Part shown: positions 23,456-31,169 of the stretch, one piece after another | How the letters are laid out: each line of letters begins with the position of its first letter | Position numbering within the stretch: position 1 is the first letter of the stretch | DNA from: Microcaldota archaeon | Lineage (GTDB): Archaea; Micrarchaeota; Micrarchaeia; Anstonellales; Bilamarchaeaceae | NCBI GenBank assembly: GCA_014727975.1 | Contig: WJMK01000032.1 | Coordinates: 1 to 53,851, forward strand | Reading direction: 5' to 3' | DNA length: 53,851 nucleotides | Translations under genes and position numbers: made by a program | The notes under the pieces: generated by a model | The model's input: only the letters and a program-made list of their open reading frames with translations | Told to the model about the DNA's origin: nothing | Database searches by the model: none

Positions 23456-25213
23456 TCAACCTAAATTGTAGATTATCCAGAGTATTGCTATTATGCCCGA
23501 GATTATTATAATTGGTGCGGCAACCTTTGAGATTGCGACAATTGAATTCACAGTGGAAACTATCTCGATTGCCTGCTTTGCCCCGAGGGCACGGACATCA
23601 ATTGTGCGCTTTTCTGCATAGAATTCTGAGGGTTTCATGTCTTCGTGGGCATTCTTTGCAAGGAAAAGTATCTGGTTTAGGATGGCCTCGTCTTCTTCAA
23701 GCGGGTTGACTACTCCCCTTACAGTATTTACTTTGTGGGTATCCGTTGTATAGACTGCGGGGACTACCTCGCCCCAGCCCTCATTGCGGTAAAGCGACTC
23801 CACCGCAGTCATGATGCGCCTCCGGAAAATTGGAGTAATCCCATTTGCGTCGGGAAGGATCAGCAGGTATTCGGGTGCCGTTGAAAAGGCCGCAACCTTT
23901 ATCCCTGCAGGGCCTATCCGCTTTGAATCTGATTCCCCAAAAGCGAATCCTGCTTTGAGGCTTTTTTGCTTTGGCTTTTTGGAAAGGGCATCCTCAAGTG
24001 CTTCAAGATAATGGAAATACATCTTTGTGCCGGGATATACGTACTCTATTTCCCCTGTTTCTGCATTATGCTGGTCAGCAATTGTGGCAGAAGAGACATG
24101 CTTCTCCGCAGCATGGGCAAGGGCCATCCCGGTCCCAATAGACATGTCTTCTGTGGTTTTTGGTGCACGGCTCATACCCAGGAAAGAATGTCCTTTGAAG
24201 TTCAGGGATTCTGCAATTGCCTGCTCTGAATCAGAAGCTGAGAGGGAAACCTTTGATGGAGAAGTGCTTGCATTGGAAAAAATATCAGAGCAAGCGTCAG
24301 TTATCTTCCTGAGCTCAGAGGCGGACACAGGATTCAGGTCATGTGTTGCAGGCCCATGGAAAACAAAGGATTTTATGCCATGCTTCTTTTCCAGCTCTTC
24401 TGCAATCAGAAATGAAAAATTGCTGCCTCCCAGGTTTCCGAAAGGCCCGAAATGGACCCCCGGAACTATGAATGCAAAATCCCCATCCTTGCGCCGGAAA
24501 AGCAGAAAAGAGAGGTATGTGGTTACAGTCTCTCCTACTTTGCGGAAGGCTTTCTCTATATCCTTCTTTTCATAGAACCACTGTGAGAAAAACATGGAGA
24601 CTGCATCCGTGGAAGCAACACCGAATGTGCGCTTCATGGGCGCGTTTATGAGCAGGAAGAAAAGGTAGAGCCCCCCAAGGAGCACAAAGGAGGAAAGGTA
24701 AAACTTTATCAGGATGTTGAGGGGGTCTGTGCCTATGGGAAGGAGGCCATCGGCAATAAGGAAAATCGCATTGAAGAAAAGCTGGAGCACTGCGAATATG
24801 AGTGAGCGCCATTTATGCACAAAAATTATCCTTGCAACTATGTAGAAGATCACAAAAACAAGTGCGCTCCCTATAAAGATTGCACTGGTCCCTTCAGCAG
24901 AAAACAGCTGGAGCGAGAGGGCAAGAAGATAAGTGATGGCATAAATTGCGGCTCCTATGCAGGCAGTGGCAGCGAGGCGCCGTGCAGGGACCCTGGACAT
25001 CAGGGCCTTCCCCACAATAATCGTAAGGAAGCTGGGGATTGTGAGTATAAAAATGCCTGTGAAGACCGTCTCTACAATCGGGGCAGAGGTAAGGAATGAG
25101 ATTCCCAATCCAAGGATTAGGGAAAGAAGAAGTATGGAAAAGAGAATATAGGGGGTTTTCGGCAGGTTCACAAAATACTTTGTGAGGGAAACTGCCTTGT
25201 CTATATTGCTCAT
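23456..25213 (-). CDS. DUF2070-family membrane protein
   Basis: A 585-residue protein. The first 215 residues contain about seven transmembrane helices. A long soluble domain (about 215-560) follows with the family-like sequence FIVPGVHFGPFGNLGGSNFS, and one more helix ends the protein. DUF2070 is widespread in archaea and has no assigned function; the soluble part has conserved His and Asp residues that could bind metal. It is coupled to the small gene upstream (ATGA overlap) and to tyrS downstream. Confidence 0.9.
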   Translation of the reverse strand: MSNIDKAVSLTKYFVNLPKTPYILFSILLLSLILGLGISFLTSAPIVETVFTGIFILTIPSFLTIIVGKALMSRVPARRLAATACIGAAIYAITYLLALSLQLFSAEGTSAIFIGSALVFVIFYIVARIIFVHKWRSLIFAVLQLFFNAIFLIADGLLPIGTDPLNILIKFYLSSFVLLGGLYLFFLLINAPMKRTFGVASTDAVSMFFSQWFYEKKDIEKAFRKVGETVTTYLSFLLFRRKDGDFAFIVPGVHFGPFGNLGGSNFSFLIAEELEKKHGIKSFVFHGPATHDLNPVSASELRKITDACSDIFSNASTSPSKVSLSASDSEQAIAESLNFKGHSFLGMSRAPKTTEDMSIGTGMALAHAAEKHVSSATIADQHNAETGEIEYVYPGTKMYFHYLEALEDALSKKPKQKSLKAGFAFGESDSKRIGPAGIKVAAFSTAPEYLLILPDANGITPIFRRRIMTAVESLYRNEGWGEVVPAVYTTDTHKVNTVRGVVNPLEEDEAILNQILFLAKNAHEDMKPSEFYAEKRTIDVRALGAKQAIEIVSTVNSIVAISKVAAPIIIISGIIAILWIIYNLG

Positions 25214-25422
25214 GGATAACCGATTCCTTCTTTACTTTTTAAAGGCTTTTCAGGAAACTCGTTCTCCTCGATGAGCTTTTTTAGGTGGAATGTGTTCTTT
25301 ACATATTCCTGGGCCATCTGCTCAAACGTCACATTCTTTTTCTCCGCTAGGCGCATCAGCTCAAGGGTCATGTAGCGGAGTTCAGAGTTTGCTGCATATG
25401 GCTCATCTTCTTCAAATTCCAT
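25210..25422 (-). CDS. Small hypothetical acidic protein
   Basis: A 70-residue helical protein rich in Glu and Lys. GGTGA lies five bases before the ATG. Its stop overlaps the DUF2070 start (ATGA), so it leads that operon. No known motif is seen. The composition would suit a small regulator or a subunit of a membrane complex. Confidence 0.7.
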   Translation of the reverse strand: MEFEEDEPYAANSELRYMTLELMRLAEKKNVTFEQMAQEYVKNTFHLKKLIEENEFPEKPLKSKEGIGYP

Positions 25423-25488
25423 CTGCTCACCTTTTGCAATCTATGGGTAGGAACCTATTTAAAGAAGGGGGGTAGCTAATTTAGCCGT

Positions 25489-26112
25489 ATGGAACTGAGA
25501 TGCCCAAAATGCGGTATTTCCAGCAGGGAGATTCCTTTTTCAGGCCCTTTTTGCATAAAATGCAAGCCGGTCAATATAAAGTGCCCAAAGCGAATGGAAT
25601 TCATCCGGTGCTCAAAATGCGGAAGGGTAAGGCTGAAAGGCAACTGGGTAAAGGCAGATGAATCCAGGCTATCGGAAGAAGTGATTTCAAAGTGCAAGGG
25701 AGAGTTCATCGGCGGAAGCTATGATTTCAGGAAACAGGAAGCAACATTCTTTGTGGGGGACAAAAACAGGATGTTCCCGGTGAAAAGGAGGATAAAGGTA
25801 TCCATTGTGAAAAATATCTGCCAAGAGTGCTCCAGGAAAAGCGGGGGATATTTTGAGGGGATCATCCAGCTGAGGGGGCCAAAAGGCAAAGTAATGAAAG
25901 CATGCCGGACAATCAAGAAGATGCTCGCAAAGACAACATTCATTACAAAAGAAGAGGCGAAAAAAGAGGGGCTGGATTTATATGTTGGCAGCTCAAAAGC
26001 AGTCGTGGAATTGCTTGCGGAACTGCACCTCCGGGCAAAAATGAGCAAGAAGCTTGCAGGTCAGAAAGAAGGAAAGAGGCTTTATAGGACTACATTTTTG
26101 ATTAGGCTATAG
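25489..26112 (+). CDS. NMD3-like ribosome-associated protein
   Basis: A 207-residue protein. The N-terminal third has CxxC pairs (CPKCG, CIKCK, CSKCG) that bind zinc as in NMD3, and a further CQEC lies in the alpha/beta domain. Eukaryotic NMD3 escorts the 60S subunit; the archaeal homologue lacks the export tail and probably acts in large-subunit maturation. A TATA-like TATTTAAA lies about 30 bases upstream, between this gene and the divergent small gene. It converges on the flippase-like gene with no spacing. Confidence 0.88.
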   Translation: MELRCPKCGISSREIPFSGPFCIKCKPVNIKCPKRMEFIRCSKCGRVRLKGNWVKADESRLSEEVISKCKGEFIGGSYDFRKQEATFFVGDKNRMFPVKRRIKVSIVKNICQECSRKSGGYFEGIIQLRGPKGKVMKACRTIKKMLAKTTFITKEEAKKEGLDLYVGSSKAVVELLAELHLRAKMSKKLAGQKEGKRLYRTTFLIRL

Positions 26113-27081
26113 CTACTTGATTAGCTTCAGTGCCTCCTCTATCCCCGGAAGGTTTACTATTGTGGTTTTAAAGCGGGCAACTAGCATGAAAGCGGTTGCC
26201 TGGGCTGCAGTTATCCCGAATAAGGACATTATTATGACTCCGCCGGCTTCGCTAAACCCTAGGCCTGCAAGGGTGGGGGTGGGGACGAACTCAAGCATTG
26301 TTGCAAGGGGCTGGAAAAAGAAATAGAATACTTCCTGGGGATATGCGAAGTTCCCTATTGTGATTCCCAGGGATAGGGCCACTGCATACCAGGAGAGTGC
26401 CTTGAAGATCCAGGTGACCAGGAGGAGAAGCAGGAGTATGGGGGTTTTCTTGACTACTACATCTGAGTGGTCCTGCACCCTGTGGAACATTGCATAAATT
26501 CTGCCGATGAATGGCCAGTTTTCTGAAAAGCTGAAGAAGTTAAGGAAGCGGCGTGAGTACATTAAAAGGAGCATTACCAGAAGGACAAAGGAGAGGCCAA
26601 CTACCCCTGCGTACATTATCCACCCATTTTCTATTCCTGCATATTCCAAGAGGAAAAGGAGGGCGAGTCCTCCAACCACTATCTTGAAAATGAAATCGTA
26701 TGCCTGGGGCCCGAGTATTGAGACCATTGCTTTTTCTGAAGGGACTTTGTAGTTCTTGTGCATCACCAGGGCGGTGGAGAGGTAGCCGCTTCGGGCCGGG
26801 GTTACATCGGAGAGGAGCATTCCGGTGAGGTGGCACTTGAATATTGAGAGCCAGGGGAGCGGGGATTTCATTTCCTCCAAAAGAATCTTCATCCTGTATG
26901 TCATCATCAGGTACATCCCTAACAGGAGAATGATGGAGACCAGAAGCCAGAAGAGGTCGATGCTGGCGAGCGCGTCTGTGAATTCGTTGAAGCCTGCAAA
27001 GTGGAGCAGGGCTGCAACTATTACCAGGGAGATGATTACATCGAGCGCAATCTGGTATTTATTGGTGATGAATTTTTTCAA
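26113..27081 (-). CDS. Flippase-like (LPG synthase TM region) membrane protein
   Basis: A 322-residue protein with about eight transmembrane helices. The LSDVTPARSGYLSTALVMHK and GLGFSEAGGVIIM segments match the UPF0104/AglD C-terminal family, which is related to the membrane part of lysylphosphatidylglycerol synthase. Relatives are proposed to move lipid-linked sugars or lipids. The start is TTG 27081, supported by AGGTGAGCACTC just upstream. No glycosyltransferase domain is fused to it. Confidence 0.85.
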   Translation of the reverse strand: MKKFITNKYQIALDVIISLVIVAALLHFAGFNEFTDALASIDLFWLLVSIILLLGMYLMMTYRMKILLEEMKSPLPWLSIFKCHLTGMLLSDVTPARSGYLSTALVMHKNYKVPSEKAMVSILGPQAYDFIFKIVVGGLALLFLLEYAGIENGWIMYAGVVGLSFVLLVMLLLMYSRRFLNFFSFSENWPFIGRIYAMFHRVQDHSDVVVKKTPILLLLLLVTWIFKALSWYAVALSLGITIGNFAYPQEVFYFFFQPLATMLEFVPTPTLAGLGFSEAGGVIIMSLFGITAAQATAFMLVARFKTTIVNLPGIEEALKLIK

Positions 27082-27170
27082 GAGTGCTCACCTTGAGGGC
27101 TTTTTGCTTGAGATATTTTAAAGGCTTTTGATTGGAAAAAATGATGGTTTAAAAAGAATTGGAAAGCTTT

Positions 27171-27431
27171 ATGGGCATGAGAAAAAAACCAATTGTGGAA
27201 GTTGGCGAAAAAGTCCCGCGCAGCCTTAAATTCGGTATTATTGTGGCAGTGGCCATATTCTGGGCAGACTTCCTGAGGAGCCTGCTGGCGGAAAGGCTAA
27301 GCGAATTGTTTATACCATATTCCGAAGCAATGGTGGATCTTAGCATTGCTATAATCGTAACGACGATTGGATTAGTTATCCTGGCCACGTATCCAAAAAT
27401 AAGGAACATGATGAAAAAATTAAAGATTTGA
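27171..27431 (+). CDS. Small two-helix membrane protein (DUF5654-like)
   Basis: An 86-residue protein with two transmembrane segments (about 22-45 and 55-75) and a basic C-terminus. The IIVAVAIFWADFLRSLL pattern recalls small archaeal membrane families such as DUF5654, but this is from memory. ATG 27171 is preferred over an upstream TTG because TTTAAAAA sits about 20 bases before it. It ends two bases from the 3' end of the opposing tRNA-His. Confidence 0.65.
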   Translation: MGMRKKPIVEVGEKVPRSLKFGIIVAVAIFWADFLRSLLAERLSELFIPYSEAMVDLSIAIIVTTIGLVILATYPKIRNMMKKLKI

Positions 27432-27432
27432 G

Positions 27433-27505
27433 GGCCACGACCGAGATTCGAACTCGGGTCTGGGGAGCCACAATCCCCCGTGCTGCCGACTACACTATCG
27501 TGGCC
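27433..27505 (-). tRNA. tRNA-His (anticodon GTG) with encoded G-1
   Basis: The cloverleaf has acceptor stem GCCACGA/TCGTGGC plus an extra 5' G paired to discriminator C, the hallmark of tRNA-His. The anticodon loop TTGTGGC sits in a GGGGA/TCCCC stem, and the T-arm contains GAGTTCGAATCTC. G-1 is encoded, so no tRNA-His guanylyltransferase step is needed. CCA is not encoded. A copy of the first 11 bases lies 46 bases upstream. Confidence 0.95.
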
Positions 27506-27553
27506 ATTGTATGGGCACGGGCATTGAACTGAGTTCAATCCAATCGTGGCCAT
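27497..27553. repeat. Direct repeat of tRNA-His 5' end flanking a palindrome
   Basis: ATCGTGGCCAT occurs at 27497-27507 (inside the tRNA 5' end) and again at 27543-27553. Between them is a perfect 17-bp palindrome, ATTGAACTGAGTTCAAT (27523-27539), located where the tRNA promoter would be. This could be the scar of a small insertion or a duplicated promoter-proximal sequence. Confidence 0.6.
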
Positions 27554-27593
27554 GAGGCAGGAGTATATTGAGCAGGGATAGATTAAAAAAGTA

Positions 27594-28511
27594 TTATGGG
27601 CTGCTTCCGCCAAGAGAAGCGAAGAGGGTCCCTTTTCTTTTATTGAGTGCGCGCATCAGATGGGAGCCGTCTCCATGCACAAACACCACTTCCTTTGGGT
27701 TTACAAGGTCGACATAAGATAGGATGTCGTTGAAGTCCGAGTGGTCGCTCAGCGGGAAGCCCGTATCCACATTAGAGCGGTACTTCTGGACCCAGCCGGA
27801 AATCAGTGCAGAATAGGCAGGACGGTTGAAAGCGCGGGAAAGCTTGGAAGCAAAAGAGCGCTTTGCGATTCTTGGGGTTGTGATTGCAACAAAGGGGCCG
27901 CGCATTTCTTCTTCTGCCTCTTCTGTACCTACCACTATGCGGTCGAGCTTTACTCCGTGCTTTTCGTAAACCTGGTTAAAGTGCTCTGATTCTTGGGCCA
28001 CTATGGGGGAAACCCCGCAGTATTCATTCAGGATTTTAACTAGCTCTTGCGCCTTTCCAAGATTATAGGCACCGAAAACAAGTATTGCGTTTGAATTGGA
28101 TTTTACCCAGCGTGAAATCTGGGAATATGTTTCTTCAAGAGGGGGAAAAGAGAAGGAGGGGTCTCCATAGGTGCACTCAATTATTAGGCGGTCGGCTTCC
28201 TTCGGAGTTGCGCCTTTTGTGTAGATTCCGTCCCGGACACGGAAATCCCCTGTGTAGAGAGTAGTGTAGCCGTCGGATTCTGCCCAGAGCTGGGTGGAGC
28301 CGAGGATGTGACCGGCATTGAGGAGTTCGGTTCCAGGGTGGGAAACTGCGGAGGCCTTGAGGCGGGCGAGCTCCAGGGTGGCCTCTGTTGAAATTATCTT
28401 TTCTTTTGATTTCATGCCACTTGTATGGTCCCCATGGGCATGCGAAAGGAAAGGGAGGTCGCATTTTCCCTTGTCCAGGCCGATAGATTTGCCTCTGACA
28501 GGAAGGAGCAT
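27594..28511 (-). CDS. MBL-fold (beta-CASP-like) nuclease
   Basis: A 305-residue metallo-beta-lactamase-fold protein. The metal-binding motif is SHAHGDHTSGM (His24, His26, Asp28, His29). GHILGSTQLW, YTGDF and SDHSDF supply the remaining ligands as in CPSF73/SNM1-type nucleases. The protein is shorter than RNase J/CPSF and resembles the exonuclease-type group linked to DNA ligase in bacteria. The start at 28511 has T/A-rich promoter-like sequence just upstream. RNA or DNA end processing is inferred; the neighbouring gene is a structure-specific nuclease. Confidence 0.85.
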   Translation of the reverse strand: MLLPVRGKSIGLDKGKCDLPFLSHAHGDHTSGMKSKEKIISTEATLELARLKASAVSHPGTELLNAGHILGSTQLWAESDGYTTLYTGDFRVRDGIYTKGATPKEADRLIIECTYGDPSFSFPPLEETYSQISRWVKSNSNAILVFGAYNLGKAQELVKILNEYCGVSPIVAQESEHFNQVYEKHGVKLDRIVVGTEEAEEEMRGPFVAITTPRIAKRSFASKLSRAFNRPAYSALISGWVQKYRSNVDTGFPLSDHSDFNDILSYVDLVNPKEVVFVHGDGSHLMRALNKRKGTLFASLGGSSP

Positions 28512-28541
28512 ATGGGCAATTCACAAATAAGGAATAAAAGT

Positions 28542-29210
28542 TTATTCATGGGTAGTTTCCAGTACATTCTCTTCTTCAGGCTCATATGGGGTGGAAAGCG
28601 CTGTGCGGATGGCTTTTGCTTTTTTCTTTCCAAGCCCTTCTACCTTAATGAGCTCTTCCTCCGGGGCATTGAAAAGGTTTTCAACCGTTCCGAAATTTTC
28701 TAAAAGAGTGCGGGCCATTTTCGGGCCTACGAGCGGGAGCATTTCAACTATTGCGAGCTGGTTTTGGGAAAGGGTTTTTCCTTTGGGCTTTCCTGTAATG
28801 CGGAGGGGGCGCTTCTCCATGAGCTGTTCGTGCTTTGCAATTGCGTAGATGAGTTCTGCAGTGGATTCGGGAGAGCGGGTGAAAAAGATTGCGGCTCCGT
28901 AATCCGTAAGCACAGAGGAATAGGCGCCCAGGAGGGAAGGTTTTTGGAGCATTCCGGGTGACTCTGTGCCTTCAACAACAAGGATTACGCGGGAGTAGGA
29001 AGAAGAAAGGCGGGAAAGCTGGTCAAAAAGGCGGCCATCGATTACAGAGGATTCAAAATCTGCCCGGGATTTGCGCTCTATTACTGTGCGGTCAGAGCAT
29101 ATGAAATCCCCTACAGGGAGGGGCGAGACCTGGGCTTCTGCACCCTGGGATTCAATGAGCTCATGGAAGAGAGGGGCCTCGCGCACATCTACTGCAATCA
29201 CTGCCTTCAT
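28542..29210 (-). CDS. XPF/ERCC4-family structure-specific endonuclease
   Basis: A 222-residue protein. The nuclease core has GD (34-35) and VIERKSRADF (ERKxxxD, Glu45 to Asp51). The C-terminal tandem helix-hairpin-helix region contains LPLVGPKMARTLLENFG and VEGLGKKKAKAI. This is the short archaeal XPF architecture without a helicase. The family cuts 3' flaps and forks in repair, usually as a dimer and with PCNA; no obvious PIP box is seen at the C-terminus. Its start overlaps the PIN gene stop (ATGA). Confidence 0.92.
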   Translation of the reverse strand: MKAVIAVDVREAPLFHELIESQGAEAQVSPLPVGDFICSDRTVIERKSRADFESSVIDGRLFDQLSRLSSSYSRVILVVEGTESPGMLQKPSLLGAYSSVLTDYGAAIFFTRSPESTAELIYAIAKHEQLMEKRPLRITGKPKGKTLSQNQLAIVEMLPLVGPKMARTLLENFGTVENLFNAPEEELIKVEGLGKKKAKAIRTALSTPYEPEEENVLETTHE

Positions 29211-29893
29211 TGAATCATCTTCGAGTATTCTTTTAGCTCCCCAAAACTAACTGCGCAGCCAGAATATTTGAGGGTGAACAGGGCGGCTTCTGCAGCCTGC
29301 TTTTCGAGTTTGTTGAAATGCTTAAAGAAATTATTTTCATATGCCAGGTAAAGGAGCTCTGTGCTTCGGATTACATCAAGGCCTTTTAGCTGGGCCGTGA
29401 AATCAAGAAGATTCTTTTTGTTCACCATTACATTGGTGCCGAATTCCTCCTGGAGGTGATTCTTCATTGAAATTGGATTCTCTACGAGCATGCGGGTTGT
29501 GCGCTCATCCATAAGGAGGGAGTTTACCTGCAGCTTTTTTGAGAGCACGAGCATCTCTGTTTCACCCAGGTGGATCAGCTTTACCGGGTTCCCCCTTGCA
29601 AAGAATATGCTGTTCCCAAGCTTCATTAATTTTTTTGTTTTCTCTTCCTCTTTCCCGGGAACAACGTCAATAATGCCGTCCTGTATAAGGTCTTTTATGC
29701 GCAGTGCGGAAAAATCATGTATCTTGCTCTTGAAAGAGAGGGGGCGCTCCACAGCTTCATACCGTACAGACTGCGGGATAATGAAGCGGGTGCTGAACCG
29801 CTCATGGAAAAAAGCAAGAAGATTTTCTAGGCAGGAGCTCGTGAGGGAAATCAGGGAGCTTGCATCACAAAGAACATATTTCTCTCCCATCAT
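29207..29893 (-). CDS. PIN-domain-like ribonuclease
   Basis: A 228-residue protein. YVLCDASSLISL near the N-terminus, GETEMLVLSKK (Glu) and SLLMDERTTRML (Asp) match the acidic metal-binding positions of PIN domains. The protein is longer than typical VapC toxins and has a helical C-terminal extension. It overlaps the HTH gene upstream and the XPF gene downstream (ATGA at both junctions). The pairing with an HTH protein could be toxin-antitoxin-like, but the coupling to a repair nuclease argues for a housekeeping operon. Confidence 0.78.
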   Translation of the reverse strand: MMGEKYVLCDASSLISLTSSCLENLLAFFHERFSTRFIIPQSVRYEAVERPLSFKSKIHDFSALRIKDLIQDGIIDVVPGKEEEKTKKLMKLGNSIFFARGNPVKLIHLGETEMLVLSKKLQVNSLLMDERTTRMLVENPISMKNHLQEEFGTNVMVNKKNLLDFTAQLKGLDVIRSTELLYLAYENNFFKHFNKLEKQAAEAALFTLKYSGCAVSFGELKEYSKMIQ

Positions 29894-30444
29894 TTTCCAC
29901 CTATGAGCATGTGCTTTGCATTCTTCAGGCGCTTTGAAAGCGGCTTTCCGTCTTCCATTCTGTCGAACATGAGGGTCTTTCCTGCATAATCCATTATCTC
30001 CTGTTTTTCCACCCCTGTTATCTCAGAAGCTGCGGAAAGAGAAAGGCCCTGTGCATAAAGGGTGGCTGCCGTTTTGAGCCTGCCTTTCTCGAACATGTTT
30101 TTTATGTAGCGTGCATCCGAGCTCTCTACATCCTTGATTGAAGACTTGAGCTTGGTCAGGGTCTTCATGAAAGTTCTCCTGTCCTCTTTTTCCGCAAGGG
30201 AAACAAGCTTTGAAAGCATGGAATCTATTTGCTTGTGCTTTTCTGCATAAGCACGGCCCATGAAGCGCGGCTTTGAAAGCACCTTAGAAAGGACATATGA
30301 ATATACCGAAAGCTGGTAAAGCTCTTTGGAATGGGAAAGGGCCCACTCCCTCATGATCTTGTCATTCGCCTTGCGCATCTTGCGCTGGTTCCTGGTTTTG
30401 AACGCATCTCGCATCAGCTTGGCTGCAGTCGGGAGGTCAAGCAT
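29890..30444 (-). CDS. Helical protein with C-terminal HTH
   Basis: A 184-residue basic, helical protein. The C-terminal part (LYAQGLSLSAASEITGVEKQEI, i.e. LYAQGLSLSAASEI plus TGVEKQEI) has a helix-turn-helix pattern like those in archaeal transcription factors. ATG 30444 is preferred to the longer frame because an A/T-rich promoter sequence (about 30466-30475, minus strand) lies about 25 bases upstream. It leads the HTH-PIN-XPF operon and is divergent from the wHTH gene at 30639. An RNA- or DNA-binding partner of the PIN protein is the simplest guess. Confidence 0.72.
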   Translation of the reverse strand: MLDLPTAAKLMRDAFKTRNQRKMRKANDKIMREWALSHSKELYQLSVYSYVLSKVLSKPRFMGRAYAEKHKQIDSMLSKLVSLAEKEDRRTFMKTLTKLKSSIKDVESSDARYIKNMFEKGRLKTAATLYAQGLSLSAASEITGVEKQEIMDYAGKTLMFDRMEDGKPLSKRLKNAKHMLIGGK

Positions 30445-30512
30445 GCCTGGATATCTAAAGGAAATAATAAAAATTGAAGTATTTGGGGCAAAAAGGGGCA
30501 TTTTTGGGAATA

Positions 30513-30609
30513 GTCATGACACTTTTATCGAAGGAGAAGGGTAGGAAAAACGTGAGGCTTATAAAGCTATCATGATAATGTCATGACAGTTGCGAAGATT
30601 TGTCGCAAC
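30513..30609 (+). promoter_or_regulatory. Promoter with palindromic operators and 5' hairpin
   Basis: TATA (CTTATAAAG, 30558-30566) lies between two copies of GTCATGACA (30513-30521 and 30580-30588); a related ATCATGAT lies at 30569-30576. The second copy falls at the predicted start of transcription. Directly after it, GTTGCGA (30589-30595) pairs with TCGCAAC (30603-30609) to form a 7-bp hairpin in the mRNA leader. This is consistent with repression by a dimeric HTH protein, perhaps the product of the gene itself or of its divergent neighbour. Confidence 0.5.
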
Positions 30610-30638
30610 AACAGACATCCAAACGAGGCAAGTGAAAA

Positions 30639-31070
30639 ATGCCCGAGGAAACATCGAAGGAAAAGTTTAAAAGCGTGCCGTCCCCGTACCTCCAGAAAGA
30701 AATAGAAGAGGAGCTCAAGGAAAACCTTGACAAGTTCAAGGACCCTGTAGTGCTGGCGACCATAGCCTACAAGCTCCTGGAGGAAAGGGAAAACACAAAC
30801 CGGATATTGAAGAACGTCCTGGCGCGGCTGGATAAGCTAGAGGCTGGTAAGGAAGCGAGCGTACCTCCCCAAAACGCGTTCCTTTCGGAAATAGACCAGA
30901 AAATAGTAGACTTTGTTGCTAAGGCAGGGAAGTCCACCGCGCGGGATGTTCAAAAAGCATTCGGTTACAAGGGCAGCAATGCAGCGAGCTCGAGGCTGAA
31001 CAGGCTAGTGAAACAGGGTGTTCTGGAAAAAAAACAGGCAGGAAGGAAAGTATACTTCCTGTTGCGCTAA
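30639..31070 (+). CDS. Winged-helix DNA-binding protein
   Basis: A 143-residue protein. The N-terminal half is a charged coiled-coil-like helix (about 15-70). The C-terminal half is a winged helix-turn-helix (STARDVQKAFGY, SSRLNRLVKQGVLEKKQAGR, then a YFLL strand). GTGA lies about five bases before the ATG. The promoter has palindromic operator-like sites. It is probably a dimeric transcription regulator. Its stop codon lies in the left arm of a strong hairpin (31067-31095). Confidence 0.8.
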   Translation: MPEETSKEKFKSVPSPYLQKEIEEELKENLDKFKDPVVLATIAYKLLEERENTNRILKNVLARLDKLEAGKEASVPPQNAFLSEIDQKIVDFVAKAGKSTARDVQKAFGYKGSNAASSRLNRLVKQGVLEKKQAGRKVYFLLR

Positions 31071-31095
31071 TTTCCGCGAAAGCGGGCAAAATTAG
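31067..31095 (+). terminator. Hairpin spanning the wHTH stop codon
   Basis: CTAATTT (31067-31073) pairs with AAATTAG (31089-31095). Inside it CCGC and GCGG close a GAAA tetraloop (31078-31081), with a 3-base bulge. No T-run follows directly, but a pyrimidine-rich tract lies at 31141-31168. It could stabilise the mRNA end or help termination before the convergent gene. The GC-rich sequence from 31095 to 31140 has no recognised feature. Confidence 0.4.
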
Positions 31096-31169
31096 GCGCG
31101 AGGCGACCGGAGAAGGGCAGCTCACCTCCCACCCACACAGTTGTTTGCTCTCTCCCCCTCCGCCTTTAA

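Noticed and set aside
27497-27553. Attachment site of an integrated element at tRNA-His
   Set aside because: The repeat copies the tRNA 5' end rather than the 3' end, is only 46 bases apart, and no integrase gene is nearby.
28177-28524. 115-codon minus ORF inside the MBL-fold gene
   Set aside because: It is an alternative frame of a gene with clear metal-binding motifs; the Pro/Arg/His-rich product is typical of a shadow frame.
29890-30444. HTH-PIN pair as a classical VapBC toxin-antitoxin module
   Set aside because: Both proteins are much longer than VapB/VapC, and the pair is fused by overlaps to a repair nuclease gene.
31095-31168. Separate small RNA in the GC-rich gap after the wHTH gene
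   Set aside because: No promoter or clear stem beyond the stop-codon hairpin; evidence is too weak.
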